Source of the DNA: Oscillospiraceae bacterium
GTDB taxonomy: Bacteria > Bacillota > Clostridia > Oscillospirales > Oscillospiraceae
Assembly (NCBI GenBank): GCA_020025295.1
Contig: JAHHSJ010000063.1
Location: 1 to 9,690, forward strand
Direction of reading: 5' to 3'
DNA: 9,690 nucleotides
Shown piece after piece: positions 1-6,040 of this stretch. The notes below the pieces were generated by a model, which ran no database searches, was not told where the DNA came from, and saw nothing but the letters and a program-made list of their open reading frames with translations. The position numbers were made by a program, and so were the translations under genes. Every line of letters begins with the position of its first letter. The stretch's first letter is position 1.

Positions 1-64
1 GGGCAAGGTTCATAACCTCCTGCAAGCTGAATTCCGGGTAGACCAGCAGTGCGATTTTCTTCAT
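1..64 (-). CDS. DJ-1/PfpI family protein, N-terminal fragment (runs off the window)
   Basis: Only the first 21 codons are in the window, reading MKKIALLVYPEFSLQEVMNL and onward. A hydrophobic first beta strand (KIALLVYPEF) followed by a short polar turn (SLQEV) is typical of the start of DJ-1/PfpI-superfamily proteins, a class I glutamine amidotransferase-like fold that includes chaperones, deglycase-like proteins and regulators. The nucleophilic cysteine lies outside the window, so activity cannot be judged. The start is supported by a strong ribosome site, AGGAGGG, six bases upstream at about 71-77. Further upstream on the same strand, TAAACT at about 114-119 could be a -10 box, but I see no good -35. 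The gene faces away from the repeat block, which lies upstream of its 5' end. The family call rests on a short stretch and could be wrong. Confidence 0.55.
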   Translation of the reverse strand, partial: MKKIALLVYPEFSLQEVMNLA

Positions 65-179
65 TGTCAGCCCTCCTTTGTGGTTTGCGTCGTTTTGTGC
101 GTCTATACGCCTAGTTTACCTGAGTTTTCTGGGAAAAGCGAGCACTTTTTCGTCGGTGCTAAAAACGCACCGCATGAAC

Positions 180-257
180 TTGCCCTGTTCTGCTGAGGGA
201 GCGAGGCAGGTCGAAGCATCTGGCGGCAAAGATTCTTCGCTGACGCTCAGAATGACA
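180..257. repeat. Long palindromic element, copy 1 (diverged)
   Basis: This is the most diverged copy. The left arm is altered (TTCTGCTGAGGGAGCGAGGC), and the centre is about three bases shorter than in copies two and three (GAAGCATCTGGCGGC against GAAGCAGCTTCTGGCAG). The right arm GATTCTTCGCTGACGCTC followed by AGAATGACA is intact. Two further short units follow at about 266 and 287. Better preservation of the right arm than the left is also seen in copy two. Confidence 0.85.
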
Positions 258-300
258 AGGGGAACCGCACAGAATGACAGGAGGGACGCACCGCATGAAC

Positions 301-381
301 TTGCCGTGTCCTGCCGAGGGAGCGCAGCGAGTCGAAGCAGCTTCTGGCAGTAAAGATTCTTCGCTGACGCTCAGAATGACA
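301..381. repeat. Long palindromic element, copy 2
   Basis: Copy two matches copy three almost base for base from GAGGGAGCGCAGCGAGTCG through AAAGATTCTTCGCTG. Its outermost left arm reads TGTCCTGCCGAG rather than TGTCATGCTGAG, so pairing with the right end CTCAGAATGACA is weakened. It is immediately followed by the five-unit 21-bp tandem run. Confidence 0.88.
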
Positions 382-464
382 GGGAGGACGCTCAGAATGA
401 CAAGGGGGACGCTCGGAATGACAAGGGGGACGCTCGGAATGACAAGGGGGACGCTCGGAATGAC
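367..464. repeat. 21-bp tandem repeat, five units
   Basis: The motif ACGCTC(A/G)GAATGAC begins at 367, 388, 409, 430 and 451, a period of exactly 21 bp. The first two units carry CTCAGAATGAC and the last three CTCGGAATGAC. The spacer is AGGGAGG in the first unit and AAGGGGG in units two to four. This ordered drift suggests the later units arose by local duplication (slippage or unequal exchange) of a variant unit. The motif equals the right terminus of the long palindromic element. Confidence 0.92.
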
Positions 465-465
465 C

Positions 466-546
466 TTGCTCTGTCATGCTGAGGGAGCGCAGCGAGTCGA
501 AGCAGCTTCTGGCAGCAAAGATTCTTCGCTGGCGCTCAGAATGACA
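466..546. repeat. Long palindromic element, copy 3 (best conserved)
   Basis: The left arm TGTCATGCTGAG (472-483) is complementary to the right arm CTCAGAATGACA (535-546) with a single mismatch. An inner stem pairs GCGCAGCGA (487-495) with TCGCTGGCGC (526-535) with a one-base bulge, and a central mini-palindrome GAAGCAGCTTC lies at 499-509. The whole element could therefore extrude as a cruciform or fold as an RNA hairpin. No transposase is encoded. Further short units start at about 556, 577 and 598, increasingly degenerate. Confidence 0.9.
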
Positions 547-689
547 AGAGGGAACCGCTCAGAATGACAGGGAGGACGCACGGAATGACAGTTGGGACGC
601 ACAAAAGGACAGGAAACGGGCGAAAATGCGTCTCTGCGGCTCCATTCTGCGTCTGCCCACAGGCAGCGGAAAGCCCCCTTTACGGGAGT

Positions 690-726
690 AAAAAAATCAG
701 GCATCGGAGAACTCCGATGCCTGATT
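690..726 (-). terminator. Rho-independent terminator of the nfeD-slipin operon
   Basis: This is a perfect inverted repeat, TCAGGCATCGGAG (697-709) and CTCCGATGCCTGA (712-724), with a tiny central loop. On the minus strand it is followed by a run of seven T (690-696). It lies 21 bases past the slipin stop codon and is oriented to end the minus-strand operon. Confidence 0.93.
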
Positions 727-747
727 GTGGGATTTGTTGTGGAAAAC

Positions 748-1641
748 TTACTTCTTTACATCCTTGACGGCTTCCACGATGCCATCGGCCAGACCGGCCA
801 GACCCTGAATCTCGCTGGGAATGATGATCTTGGTGGCCTTGCCGTCGGCAGCGGCGGCGAAGGCGTCCAGACTCTTCAGCTGGATGACGGCATTGCTGGG
901 GTTGGCAGCGGTCAGCAGACGCAGGCCTTCGGCTTCTGCTTCCTTGACCTTCAGGATGGCAGCGGCCTTAGCCTCAGCCTCCATGATGGCAGCTTCCTTG
1001 GCGGCCTGAGCACGGAGAATGACGCTCTGGCGCTCGCCTTCGGCCACCAAAATCTGGCTCTGCTTCTGGCCTTCGGCCTGCAGCAGGGTCTCACGGCGCT
1101 CACGCTCCGCCTTCATCTGACGCTCCATGGCGTCCTGAATCTCTCTGGGCGGGATGATGTTCTTCAGCTCCACACGGTTGACACGGATGCCCCAAGGGTC
1201 GGTGGCTTCGTCCAGAATGGAGCGCATCTTGGCGTTGATCAGGTCACGGCTGGTCAGGGACTGGTCCAGCTCCAGCTCACCGATCAGGTTACGCAGGGTG
1301 GTGGCGGTGAGGTTCTCAATGGCGGGCATGGGATGCTCCACGCCGTACATATACAGCTTGGGATCGGTGATCTCCATGAACACGACGGTGTCGATCTGCA
1401 TGGTGACATTGTCCTTGGTGATAACGGGCTGGGGAGCGAAGTCCACCACCTGCTCCTTCAGGGAGATGGGACGGGAGCAGCGGTCCACGAAGGGCAGGCG
1501 GAAGTGAACGCCGACGCCCCACACATCGTGGAATGCGCCCAGACGCTCCACCACATAAGCCTGGCTCTGGTGGACGATTTTGGTGCATCGAGCAATGAAC
1601 AGGATGACCAAGACGATCAGAACGGTGAAGAAAATCAGCAT
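748..1641 (-). CDS. Slipin / SPFH (band 7) membrane protein
   Basis: The 297-residue product is a stomatin/prohibitin-family (SPFH) protein. It has one N-terminal membrane anchor (about residues 2-17), an SPFH domain (about 20-180) with the characteristic QAYVVERLG start, KDNVTMQID and LRNLIGELELD segments and DPWGIRVNRVELKNIIPP, then an Ala/Glu-rich coiled coil (about 170-240). It ends with KIIIPSEIQGLAGL, typical of paraslipin/QmcA-like proteins. Such proteins oligomerise at the membrane and scaffold microdomains; none has a known enzymatic role. The start is supported by GAGAGGAG about ten bases upstream. It follows nfeD by 19 bases in the same operon, and slipin and NfeD are established genomic and physical partners (compare YqeZ-YqfA and YuaF-YuaG in Bacillus). 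The domain call is secure; the cellular role is inferred. Confidence 0.93.
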   Translation of the reverse strand: MLIFFTVLIVLVILFIARCTKIVHQSQAYVVERLGAFHDVWGVGVHFRLPFVDRCSRPISLKEQVVDFAPQPVITKDNVTMQIDTVVFMEITDPKLYMYGVEHPMPAIENLTATTLRNLIGELELDQSLTSRDLINAKMRSILDEATDPWGIRVNRVELKNIIPPREIQDAMERQMKAERERRETLLQAEGQKQSQILVAEGERQSVILRAQAAKEAAIMEAEAKAAAILKVKEAEAEGLRLLTAANPSNAVIQLKSLDAFAAAADGKATKIIIPSEIQGLAGLADGIVEAVKDVKK

Positions 1642-1660
1642 AGATAAAAACTCCTCTCTG

Positions 1661-2110
1661 TTATTCCGCGTGGGACGCAGGACGGACGATGGCCTTCACG
1701 CCTTCCAGACGGACGACGGTGACCAGAGTGCCTTCTTCCAAAGCGACGGTGTCATCCTCGCTCCGGGCGGTCCAGACCTGCCCCTTGATTTTTACCTGAC
1801 CGACCGCTTTGACATTATCCACCGTCTGAGTGACGGTAGCGGCAGCGCCAATGAGCTGATCGGCATTGGTGGGGACGGTGTGGGGATTGATGTGTTTTTT
1901 CACCAGCGGACGCAGCAGCAGCACCGAGATCAGGCTCACGATCAAAAAGACCACGACCTGAGCCGTCAGGTTGTCTGTGAACAGCGCCACCAGCATGGCG
2001 GCAAAGGAACCGATGGCAAACCATACAGTGTCGATGGTGGTTGCAGAAATCCACTCGATGAGGGAGAAAAGCAGCACACCTGCCAGCCAGAAGTAAACAA
2101 CTAGGGACAT
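1661..2110 (-). CDS. NfeD-like membrane protein (short form)
   Basis: The 149-residue protein has three N-terminal membrane helices (about 2-20, 27-45 and 49-67) and a small C-terminal OB-fold-like domain (about 85-145) with GQVKIKGQVWTARSED, a hallmark of the NfeD family. It lacks the N-terminal ClpP-like serine protease domain of long NfeD proteins, so it is the short type and not a protease. I start at ATG 2110 because AAAGGAGGTG lies seven bases upstream. An in-frame ATG at 2140 would place this ribosome site inside the gene and would start at the predicted -10 box. The gene is first in the operon with slipin, and the two products probably act together at membrane microdomains. Confidence 0.9.
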   Translation of the reverse strand: MSLVVYFWLAGVLLFSLIEWISATTIDTVWFAIGSFAAMLVALFTDNLTAQVVVFLIVSLISVLLLRPLVKKHINPHTVPTNADQLIGAAATVTQTVDNVKAVGQVKIKGQVWTARSEDDTVALEEGTLVTVVRLEGVKAIVRPASHAE

Positions 2111-2140
2111 GGATACACCTCCTTTGGGTTGCTTGCCCAC

Positions 2141-2169
2141 ATTGTAGCAGGATTCGATGGGATTGTCTA
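2141..2169 (-). promoter_or_regulatory. Predicted sigma-A promoter of nfeD-slipin
   Basis: On the minus strand there is TAGACA (2164-2169), a 17-base spacer, then TACAAT (2141-2146), ending 30 bases before the nfeD start codon. The -35 matches TTGACA at four of six positions and the -10 matches TATAAT at five of six. Confidence 0.7.
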
Positions 2170-2177
2170 CGAAACAA

Positions 2178-2206
2178 TTGCACTTTTTGGCATAATTGGT
2201 TATACT
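2178..2206 (+). promoter_or_regulatory. Predicted sigma-A promoter of the rRNA methyltransferase gene
   Basis: TTGCAC (2178-2183), a 17-base spacer, and TATACT (2201-2206) lie 44 bases before the start codon. The promoter is back to back with the nfeD promoter, and the two -35 boxes are only eight bases apart, so the polymerases may compete for this short region. Confidence 0.72.
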
Positions 2207-2250
2207 TAGCCTATTAAGAATTTACGAAGAAAACGGGAAAGGTTTTACCT

Positions 2251-3372
2251 ATGGAACAGTTGAAATTTGTGGTTCCCTGCCTGATGGGACTGGAAAAGAT
2301 TGTATCGGACGAGTTGAAGCGGCTGGGCGCCTCCGAGGTGCGGGCGGACAACGGTCATGTGACCTGCCTTGGCACACTGGCGGACATTCCCCGCTTCAAC
2401 CTGTGGCTGCGCTGCGGCGCCCGGGTCCAGCTGGTGCTGGCGGAGTTCGAGGCACGCAGCTTTGAGGAGCTGTTTCAGGGGGTCAAGAAGATCGACTGGG
2501 AGGATTGGATCGCTCAGGACGGCGAGTTCCCGGTGAAGGGCTACTCCATCTCCTCTCAGCTCCACAGTGTGCCTGCCTGCCAGTCCATCATTAAAAAGGC
2601 AGTCAGCCAGCACCTTTCCGAGGCCTACGGCATGGAGTGGCTGCCGGAAACCGGCTACCGCACCCAGATTCAGTTCTCTATTTTGAAGGATCATGTGTCC
2701 ATTATGCTGGACACCTCCGGCGAGGGCCTGTATAAGCGTGGCTACCGGGCCGTGGGCGTGGAGGCTCCGCTCCGGGAAACGCTGGCGGCGGCACTGGTCA
2801 TTCTGAGCCGCTACAAGGGACTGGACCCCTTCCGGGACCCCTTCTGCGGCAGCGGCACCATCGCCATCGAGGCGGCGCTGATCGCCCAGAACCGTGCTCC
2901 CGGTCTGAACCGCAGCTTTGCGGCCCAGAAGTGGGACACCATCCCCTCCAAGTACTGGATGGATGCAGTGGAGGAGGCCCTCGACAAGCAGTTCCACGGC
3001 AAGTACGACATCTGGGGCGGCGACATTGACCCTCATGCGGTGGAGATTGCCCGAGCCAATGCGGAAAAGGCAGAGGTGGAGGACATCGTCCGCTTTGATG
3101 TGGCCAACGCCATGGACTTCCACGGGGAGGGCAAGTACGGTCGTCTGGTGACCAATCCCCCCTACGGCGAGCGGCTTCTGGAGAAGAAGGAGGCCGGTGC
3201 GCTTTACCGCCAGTTCGGTCAGGTGGTCAAGCGGATGCCTCCGGATTGGAGAGTGAGCATTCTCTCCAGCCATACGGAGTTTGAGGACTGCCTCGGCATG
3301 AAGGCGGTCAAAAAGCGCAAGCTCTATAACGGTATGCTGAAGTGCGACTTGTTTATGTACGGCAAGGTTTGA
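2251..3372 (+). CDS. rlmL: THUMP-domain class I SAM-dependent rRNA methyltransferase (RlmL/YpsC type)
   Basis: The 373-residue protein has a THUMP RNA-binding region (about 45-155) followed by a Rossmann-fold N2-guanine methyltransferase domain. Visible motifs are the SAM-binding DPFCGSGT (196-203), the acidic GGDIDP at the end of the second strand (256-261) and the catalytic NPPYGERL (302-309). This matches the RlmL half of E. coli RlmKL and Bacillus YpsC, predicted to make m2G2445 in 23S rRNA. There is no RlmK domain, as is usual in Firmicutes. The start ATG has a GGGAAAGG ribosome site eight bases upstream. The gene is divergent from nfeD-slipin and convergent with lexA, so it is probably a single-gene unit. 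The family is certain; the exact target base is inferred, and tRNA N2-guanine methyltransferases of the same fold are the alternative. Confidence 0.92.
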   Translation: MEQLKFVVPCLMGLEKIVSDELKRLGASEVRADNGHVTCLGTLADIPRFNLWLRCGARVQLVLAEFEARSFEELFQGVKKIDWEDWIAQDGEFPVKGYSISSQLHSVPACQSIIKKAVSQHLSEAYGMEWLPETGYRTQIQFSILKDHVSIMLDTSGEGLYKRGYRAVGVEAPLRETLAAALVILSRYKGLDPFRDPFCGSGTIAIEAALIAQNRAPGLNRSFAAQKWDTIPSKYWMDAVEEALDKQFHGKYDIWGGDIDPHAVEIARANAEKAEVEDIVRFDVANAMDFHGEGKYGRLVTNPPYGERLLEKKEAGALYRQFGQVVKRMPPDWRVSILSSHTEFEDCLGMKAVKKRKLYNGMLKCDLFMYGKV

Positions 3373-3398
3373 TCGAACGATAAGAACACCACAGTTCG

Positions 3399-3438
3399 TC
3401 CCCCTCATTTGCAGGCCGCAGTGAGGGGGATGTTTGTC
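3399..3438 (+). terminator. Possible terminator of the rRNA methyltransferase gene
   Basis: TCCCCCTCA (3399-3407) pairs perfectly with TGAGGGGGA (3422-3430) across a 14-base loop, followed by the moderately T-rich TGTTTGTC. It lies 27 bases after the stop codon. The long loop and interrupted T tract make it a weaker terminator than the others in this window. Confidence 0.5.
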
Positions 3439-3446
3439 ATTGGAGC

Positions 3447-3484
3447 AAAAAAAGCACCCCGGACGGCATTCGTCCGAGGTGCTT
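3447..3484 (-). terminator. Rho-independent terminator of lexA
   Basis: On the minus strand, AGCACCTCGGACG pairs with CGTCCGGGGTGCT over a five-base loop, followed by seven T (3447-3453). The only non-Watson-Crick pair is C3459 with A3477, which becomes a G-U wobble in minus-strand RNA but a mismatch in plus-strand RNA. The structure is therefore built for lexA transcripts. Confidence 0.92.
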
Positions 3485-3498
3485 GGAATATCGGTCGC

Positions 3499-4098
3499 TC
3501 AGTAGCGGCGCTGCAAACCGATCACCTTGCCCAAAATCCGGGCAAAGGTGCCGTCGATGGGCTGGTACTCCGGGTTTTCCGGCAGCAGCCAGATGTGACC
3601 GTTTTTCCGGGAGAAGCGCTTGCAGGTAGCTTCATCCCCGATGAGGGCGATCACGATGTCCCCGTTGCCGCAGGTTTCCTGACGGCGGACGATCACCAGA
3701 TCGTCGGGCAGGATGCCAATGCCGATCATACTTTCCCCTCGGATACGCAGGGCAAAGCAGGCCTCTCCATGGGTTTCAAAGGGGATGTACTCCTCCACCA
3801 GCTCTTCGGCGAGGATGGGCGCACCGGCGGCGACATTGCCCAGCACCGGGATGCGGTCCTCATCGGATACGGGAGGTTCCTCTCTGGGATGGACGGCGGT
3901 GATGGCACGGGTCTTGCCGGCGCCACGGGAAATGACCCCGGCCTCCTCCAGACTTTTCAGGTGGAAGTGGACGGTGGAGGGACTTTTCAGCCCCACGGCC
4001 TCGGCGATTTCACGCACGGAAGGCGGATATCCGTTTTCACGGGTAAAAGAGAGAATGAAGTCATAAATCCGCTCCTGCTTGGGTGACAGCTGATTCAT
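3499..4098 (-). CDS. lexA: SOS transcriptional repressor LexA
   Basis: The 199-residue product has the usual LexA length and layout. An N-terminal winged-helix domain (about 1-65) has PSVREIAEAVGLKSPSTVHF as recognition region, followed by a linker and an S24-type self-cleavage domain. The cleavage bond is Ala91-Gly92 in GNVAAGAP. The catalytic Ser is Ser123 in RGESM (many LexA proteins have GDSM) and the general-base Lys is Lys160 in EATCKRF. LexA represses DNA-repair genes until activated RecA stimulates its self-cleavage. I start at ATG 4098, seven bases after AGGAGGG. A longer frame reaching 4161 is rejected because the predicted -10 box (4133-4138) lies inside it. The gene is convergent with the methyltransferase gene and divergent from the ABC exporter operon. 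A SOS box at its promoter indicates autoregulation. Confidence 0.96.
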   Translation of the reverse strand: MNQLSPKQERIYDFILSFTRENGYPPSVREIAEAVGLKSPSTVHFHLKSLEEAGVISRGAGKTRAITAVHPREEPPVSDEDRIPVLGNVAAGAPILAEELVEEYIPFETHGEACFALRIRGESMIGIGILPDDLVIVRRQETCGNGDIVIALIGDEATCKRFSRKNGHIWLLPENPEYQPIDGTFARILGKVIGLQRRY

Positions 4099-4132
4099 AT
4101 GTGCTCCCTCCTGACTACGATGGTTTTTCTGT

Positions 4133-4161
4133 ATCATACCATACAAATCAGGGAAATGCAA
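4133..4161 (-). promoter_or_regulatory. Predicted lexA promoter
   Basis: On the minus strand, -10 TATGAT (4133-4138) is preceded by a 17-base spacer and TTGCAT (4156-4161), or TTTGCA with 18 bases. The -10 lies 34 bases before the lexA start codon. The -35 is weak, as in many regulated promoters, and touches the SOS box. Confidence 0.7.
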
Positions 4162-4171
4162 ACATTTGTTC
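4160..4171 (-). promoter_or_regulatory. LexA-binding site (Gram-positive SOS box)
   Basis: The minus strand reads GAACAAATGTTT, which fits all positions of the Bacillus/Clostridia SOS core GAAC-RNRY-GTTY. It overlaps the edge of the lexA -35 element, where LexA binding would block polymerase. It is also 126 bases upstream of the divergent ABC exporter start codon, so it could affect that operon too; that second role is speculative. Confidence 0.82.
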
Positions 4172-4201
4172 TATTTTTTTGCGTCGGGAAGGGGAAACTT
4201 G

Positions 4202-4282
4202 TCCCGCTGAACGGGGTTTTTGCAAGATAGAAGTGCGCCGACCGGGCGCACAGCGCCTGCCGCCGGGCGAGTGGACGGCAGG
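4202..4282 (+). promoter_or_regulatory. Structured leader upstream of the ABC exporter operon
   Basis: Three inverted repeats precede the first exporter gene. A short one, TCCCG (4202-4206) with CGGGG (4212-4216), is directly followed by TTTTT and resembles a weak terminator. The second pairs GTGCGCC (4233-4239) with GGCGCAC (4245-4251) over a five-base loop. The third pairs CCTGCCG (4256-4262) with CGGCAGG (4276-4282), ending three bases before the AGGAG ribosome site at 4286-4290. No convincing promoter is visible between lexA and this region. The pairing is plain in the sequence; a regulatory role is inferred. Confidence 0.45.
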
Positions 4283-4297
4283 AAAAGGAGAGAAGCT

Positions 4298-6040
4298 ATG
4301 ATAAAACGCATTTTTTCATTTGCGGGCGAATATAAGCGCCATGTGTTTCTCAGCCCTCTGTTTGTGGTGCTGGAAACCATCTGCGAGCTGCTGCTGCCGC
4401 TGCTGATGGCGAAGATCATCGACGAGGGCATTCGGAATCCGGACCTCCACGCCGGAATGGGCGTAGTGCTGCGGATGGGCGGCTGGATGGTGGTGCTGGC
4501 GGGAATTTCGCTGGTGCTGGGCATCGGAGCGGCTCGGAGTATGTCCATTGCCTCCAACGGGGTGGGCTACAACCTGCGCCGGGCGGAGTTTGAGCAAATC
4601 AGCAAGTTTTCCTTCGGTGACATTGACCGGTTTTCCACCGGCAGCCTGATTACCCGGCTGACCAACGATGTGACCAACATCCAGAACTTCGTCACCATCT
4701 GCGTGCGGATGCTGTTCCGCTGTCTGAGCCAGCTGGTGGTAGCGCTGGTGGTGGTGTTCCGGCTGGAGTGGAAGCTGGGGATTATTTTGGTGATTTGTAT
4801 GCCCGTTCTGGCGGCAGCAGTGGGTCTCATCGTGTCCAAGTGCCACCGGCTGTTCGCCCGGATGCAGAAGCGCATCGACGAGCTGAACGAGAAGGTGCAG
4901 GAAACGCTGGTGGGCATCCGGGCGGTGAAATCCTTCGTCCGCAAGGACTACGAGCTGGGCAAGTTCGGAGCGGCCAACGATGCGCTGACCCGGTCCGGTC
5001 TGGCGGCGGTGCTGCGGATCATCCTGCTGGACCCCATCATGATGCTGGGTCTGGCCTGTGTTACGGCGCTGGTGCTGTACTTCGGCGGCGAGATGGTGCT
5101 GGGGCAGCAGCTGAAAATCGGTCAGCTGACCAGCATTATCACCTATATCTCCAATATTCTCATTTCGATTATGATGCTGGCCTTTGCGCTCTTGCACTAT
5201 GTCCGTGCCAGCGCCTGCGCCAAGCGAGTGTTCGAGGTGCTGGACACCGAGCCGGAAATCACCGACGGCACGGCGAAAATCCTACCGCCCAGAGAGGGCC
5301 GGGTGGAATTTCAGAATGTCAGCTTCCGTTATACCGCCTCTGGTACGGGAGATGATGTGCTGACCGGGGTCAGCTTTGCCACCAAGCCCGGCCAGGTGGT
5401 GGCTCTGGTGGGCGGCACCGGCACCGGCAAGTCCTCTCTGGTCAACCTGATTCCCCGATTCTACGATGTCACCGGCGGCCGGGTGCTGCTGGACGGCATG
5501 GATGTCCGGGACTATCCGCTGGAGGAGCTGCGCAGCCGTGTGGGCATGGTGCTGCAAAACAATGTGCTGTTTTCCGGCACCATCCGGGAAAATCTCCTCT
5601 GGGGCGACGAACACGCCACCGAGGAACAGCTCATTCAGGCGGCAAAGGACGCCGAAGCCTATGACTTTATCCAGTCCTTCCCCGACGGGTTCGACACCCA
5701 GCTGGAGCAGGGCGGCGTGAATGTGTCCGGCGGTCAGAAGCAGCGGCTCTGCATCGCCCGGGCCATCCTGCGCCAGCCGGAAATCCTCATTCTGGACGAT
5801 TCCACCTCCGCTGTGGACTCCGCCACCGAGGCGAAAATCCGAGCCGCCTTCCGCACCCATCGGAAGGACACCACCGTGCTGCTGATTGCCCAGCGCATCA
5901 GCTCCGTCCGGGATGCGGACTGCATCCTTGTGCTGGACGAGGGCACCATTGTGGCCAGCGGCACCCACGATGAGCTGATGGCAAGCAGTGCCATCTATCA
6001 GGAAATCTACTGGTCCCAGCAGGAAGGGGTGGGTGAGTAA
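4298..6040 (+). CDS. Heterodimeric ABC exporter, subunit with degenerate ATPase site (TM287/LmrC/BmrC type)
   Basis: The 580-residue half-transporter has a six-helix type IV exporter membrane domain (about 1-315) and a nucleotide-binding domain (about 335-570). ATPase motifs are Walker A GGTGTGKS (372-379), Q-loop Gln420, signature VSGGQ (476-480), Walker B ILILDD (496-501) and switch AQR with Gln532. The catalytic Glu after Walker B is Asp501 and the switch His is Gln532. These two changes define the degenerate-site subunit of heterodimeric exporters such as TM287/288, LmrCD and BmrCD, so it must work with the next gene product. Substrates are likely hydrophobic drugs, peptides or lipids, but the sequence does not say which. 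I start at ATG 4298, seven bases after AGGAG; an in-frame TTG at 4220 has no ribosome site and would place the leader hairpins in the gene. The stop overlaps the next start by one base (TAATG). Confidence 0.95.
   Translation: MIKRIFSFAGEYKRHVFLSPLFVVLETICELLLPLLMAKIIDEGIRNPDLHAGMGVVLRMGGWMVVLAGISLVLGIGAARSMSIASNGVGYNLRRAEFEQISKFSFGDIDRFSTGSLITRLTNDVTNIQNFVTICVRMLFRCLSQLVVALVVVFRLEWKLGIILVICMPVLAAAVGLIVSKCHRLFARMQKRIDELNEKVQETLVGIRAVKSFVRKDYELGKFGAANDALTRSGLAAVLRIILLDPIMMLGLACVTALVLYFGGEMVLGQQLKIGQLTSIITYISNILISIMMLAFALLHYVRASACAKRVFEVLDTEPEITDGTAKILPPREGRVEFQNVSFRYTASGTGDDVLTGVSFATKPGQVVALVGGTGTGKSSLVNLIPRFYDVTGGRVLLDGMDVRDYPLEELRSRVGMVLQNNVLFSGTIRENLLWGDEHATEEQLIQAAKDAEAYDFIQSFPDGFDTQLEQGGVNVSGGQKQRLCIARAILRQPEILILDDSTSAVDSATEAKIRAAFRTHRKDTTVLLIAQRISSVRDADCILVLDEGTIVASGTHDELMASSAIYQEIYWSQQEGVGE

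Larger units (their letters stand above)
166..600. repeat. REP/MITE-like repeat block (gene-free)
   Basis: This stretch of about 435 bp separates the slipin terminator from the DJ-1-like gene and holds no convincing gene. It is built from two parts. One is a long imperfect palindrome of about 80 bp, present three times (180-257, 301-381, 466-546). The other is a short unit with core CTCAGAATGAC and a purine-rich spacer, repeated after each long copy and degenerating to GCACCGCATGAAC just before copies one and two. The short unit is the right end of the long element, so the array looks like the element plus reiterations of one terminus. Open frames cross the block on both strands because the short period is 21 bp (seven codons). 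Their translations (CHSERPP on the minus strand, TLRMTRG-like on the plus strand) are a familiar spurious-protein pattern and have no ribosome sites. From 65 to 165 I see only the 5' region of the DJ-1-like gene, and from 601 to 689 nothing recognisable. Confidence 0.9.

Noticed and set aside
135..166. AGCAC/GTGCT inverted repeat near 142-160 as a terminator
   Set aside because: The flanking homopolymer is A-rich on the plus strand, and the T run is on the wrong side for the minus strand. The stem is only five base pairs.
247..567. Open frames over the repeat block on both strands (minus 247-477, plus 274-567)
   Set aside because: They consist only of repeat translation (CHSERPP or TLRMTRG-like heptapeptides), lack ribosome sites, and stay open because the repeat period is a multiple of three.
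166..600. CRISPR array
   Set aside because: The repeat period is 21-23 bp with spacers of about 8-10 bp of purine-rich, near-identical sequence. There are no unique spacers and no cas genes.
592..1647. 351-codon plus-strand frame opposite slipin
   Set aside because: It is the complement of the slipin coding sequence, runs through the operon terminator and into repeat sequence, and encodes no recognisable protein.
3384..3397. GAAC-N6-GTTC resembling a SOS box downstream of the methyltransferase gene
   Set aside because: The spacing is six bases rather than four, and it lies at a gene end beside a terminator hairpin, not at a promoter.
2245..3408. 387-codon minus-strand frame opposite the rRNA methyltransferase
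   Set aside because: The plus strand encodes a clear THUMP methyltransferase with all motifs. The minus frame is a shadow without a ribosome site.
4083..4301. 72-codon plus-strand frame through the lexA promoter into the exporter start
   Set aside because: The full frame starts inside lexA and crosses its promoter and SOS box, so it is not a gene. Only the last 22 codons are kept as a speculative leader peptide.
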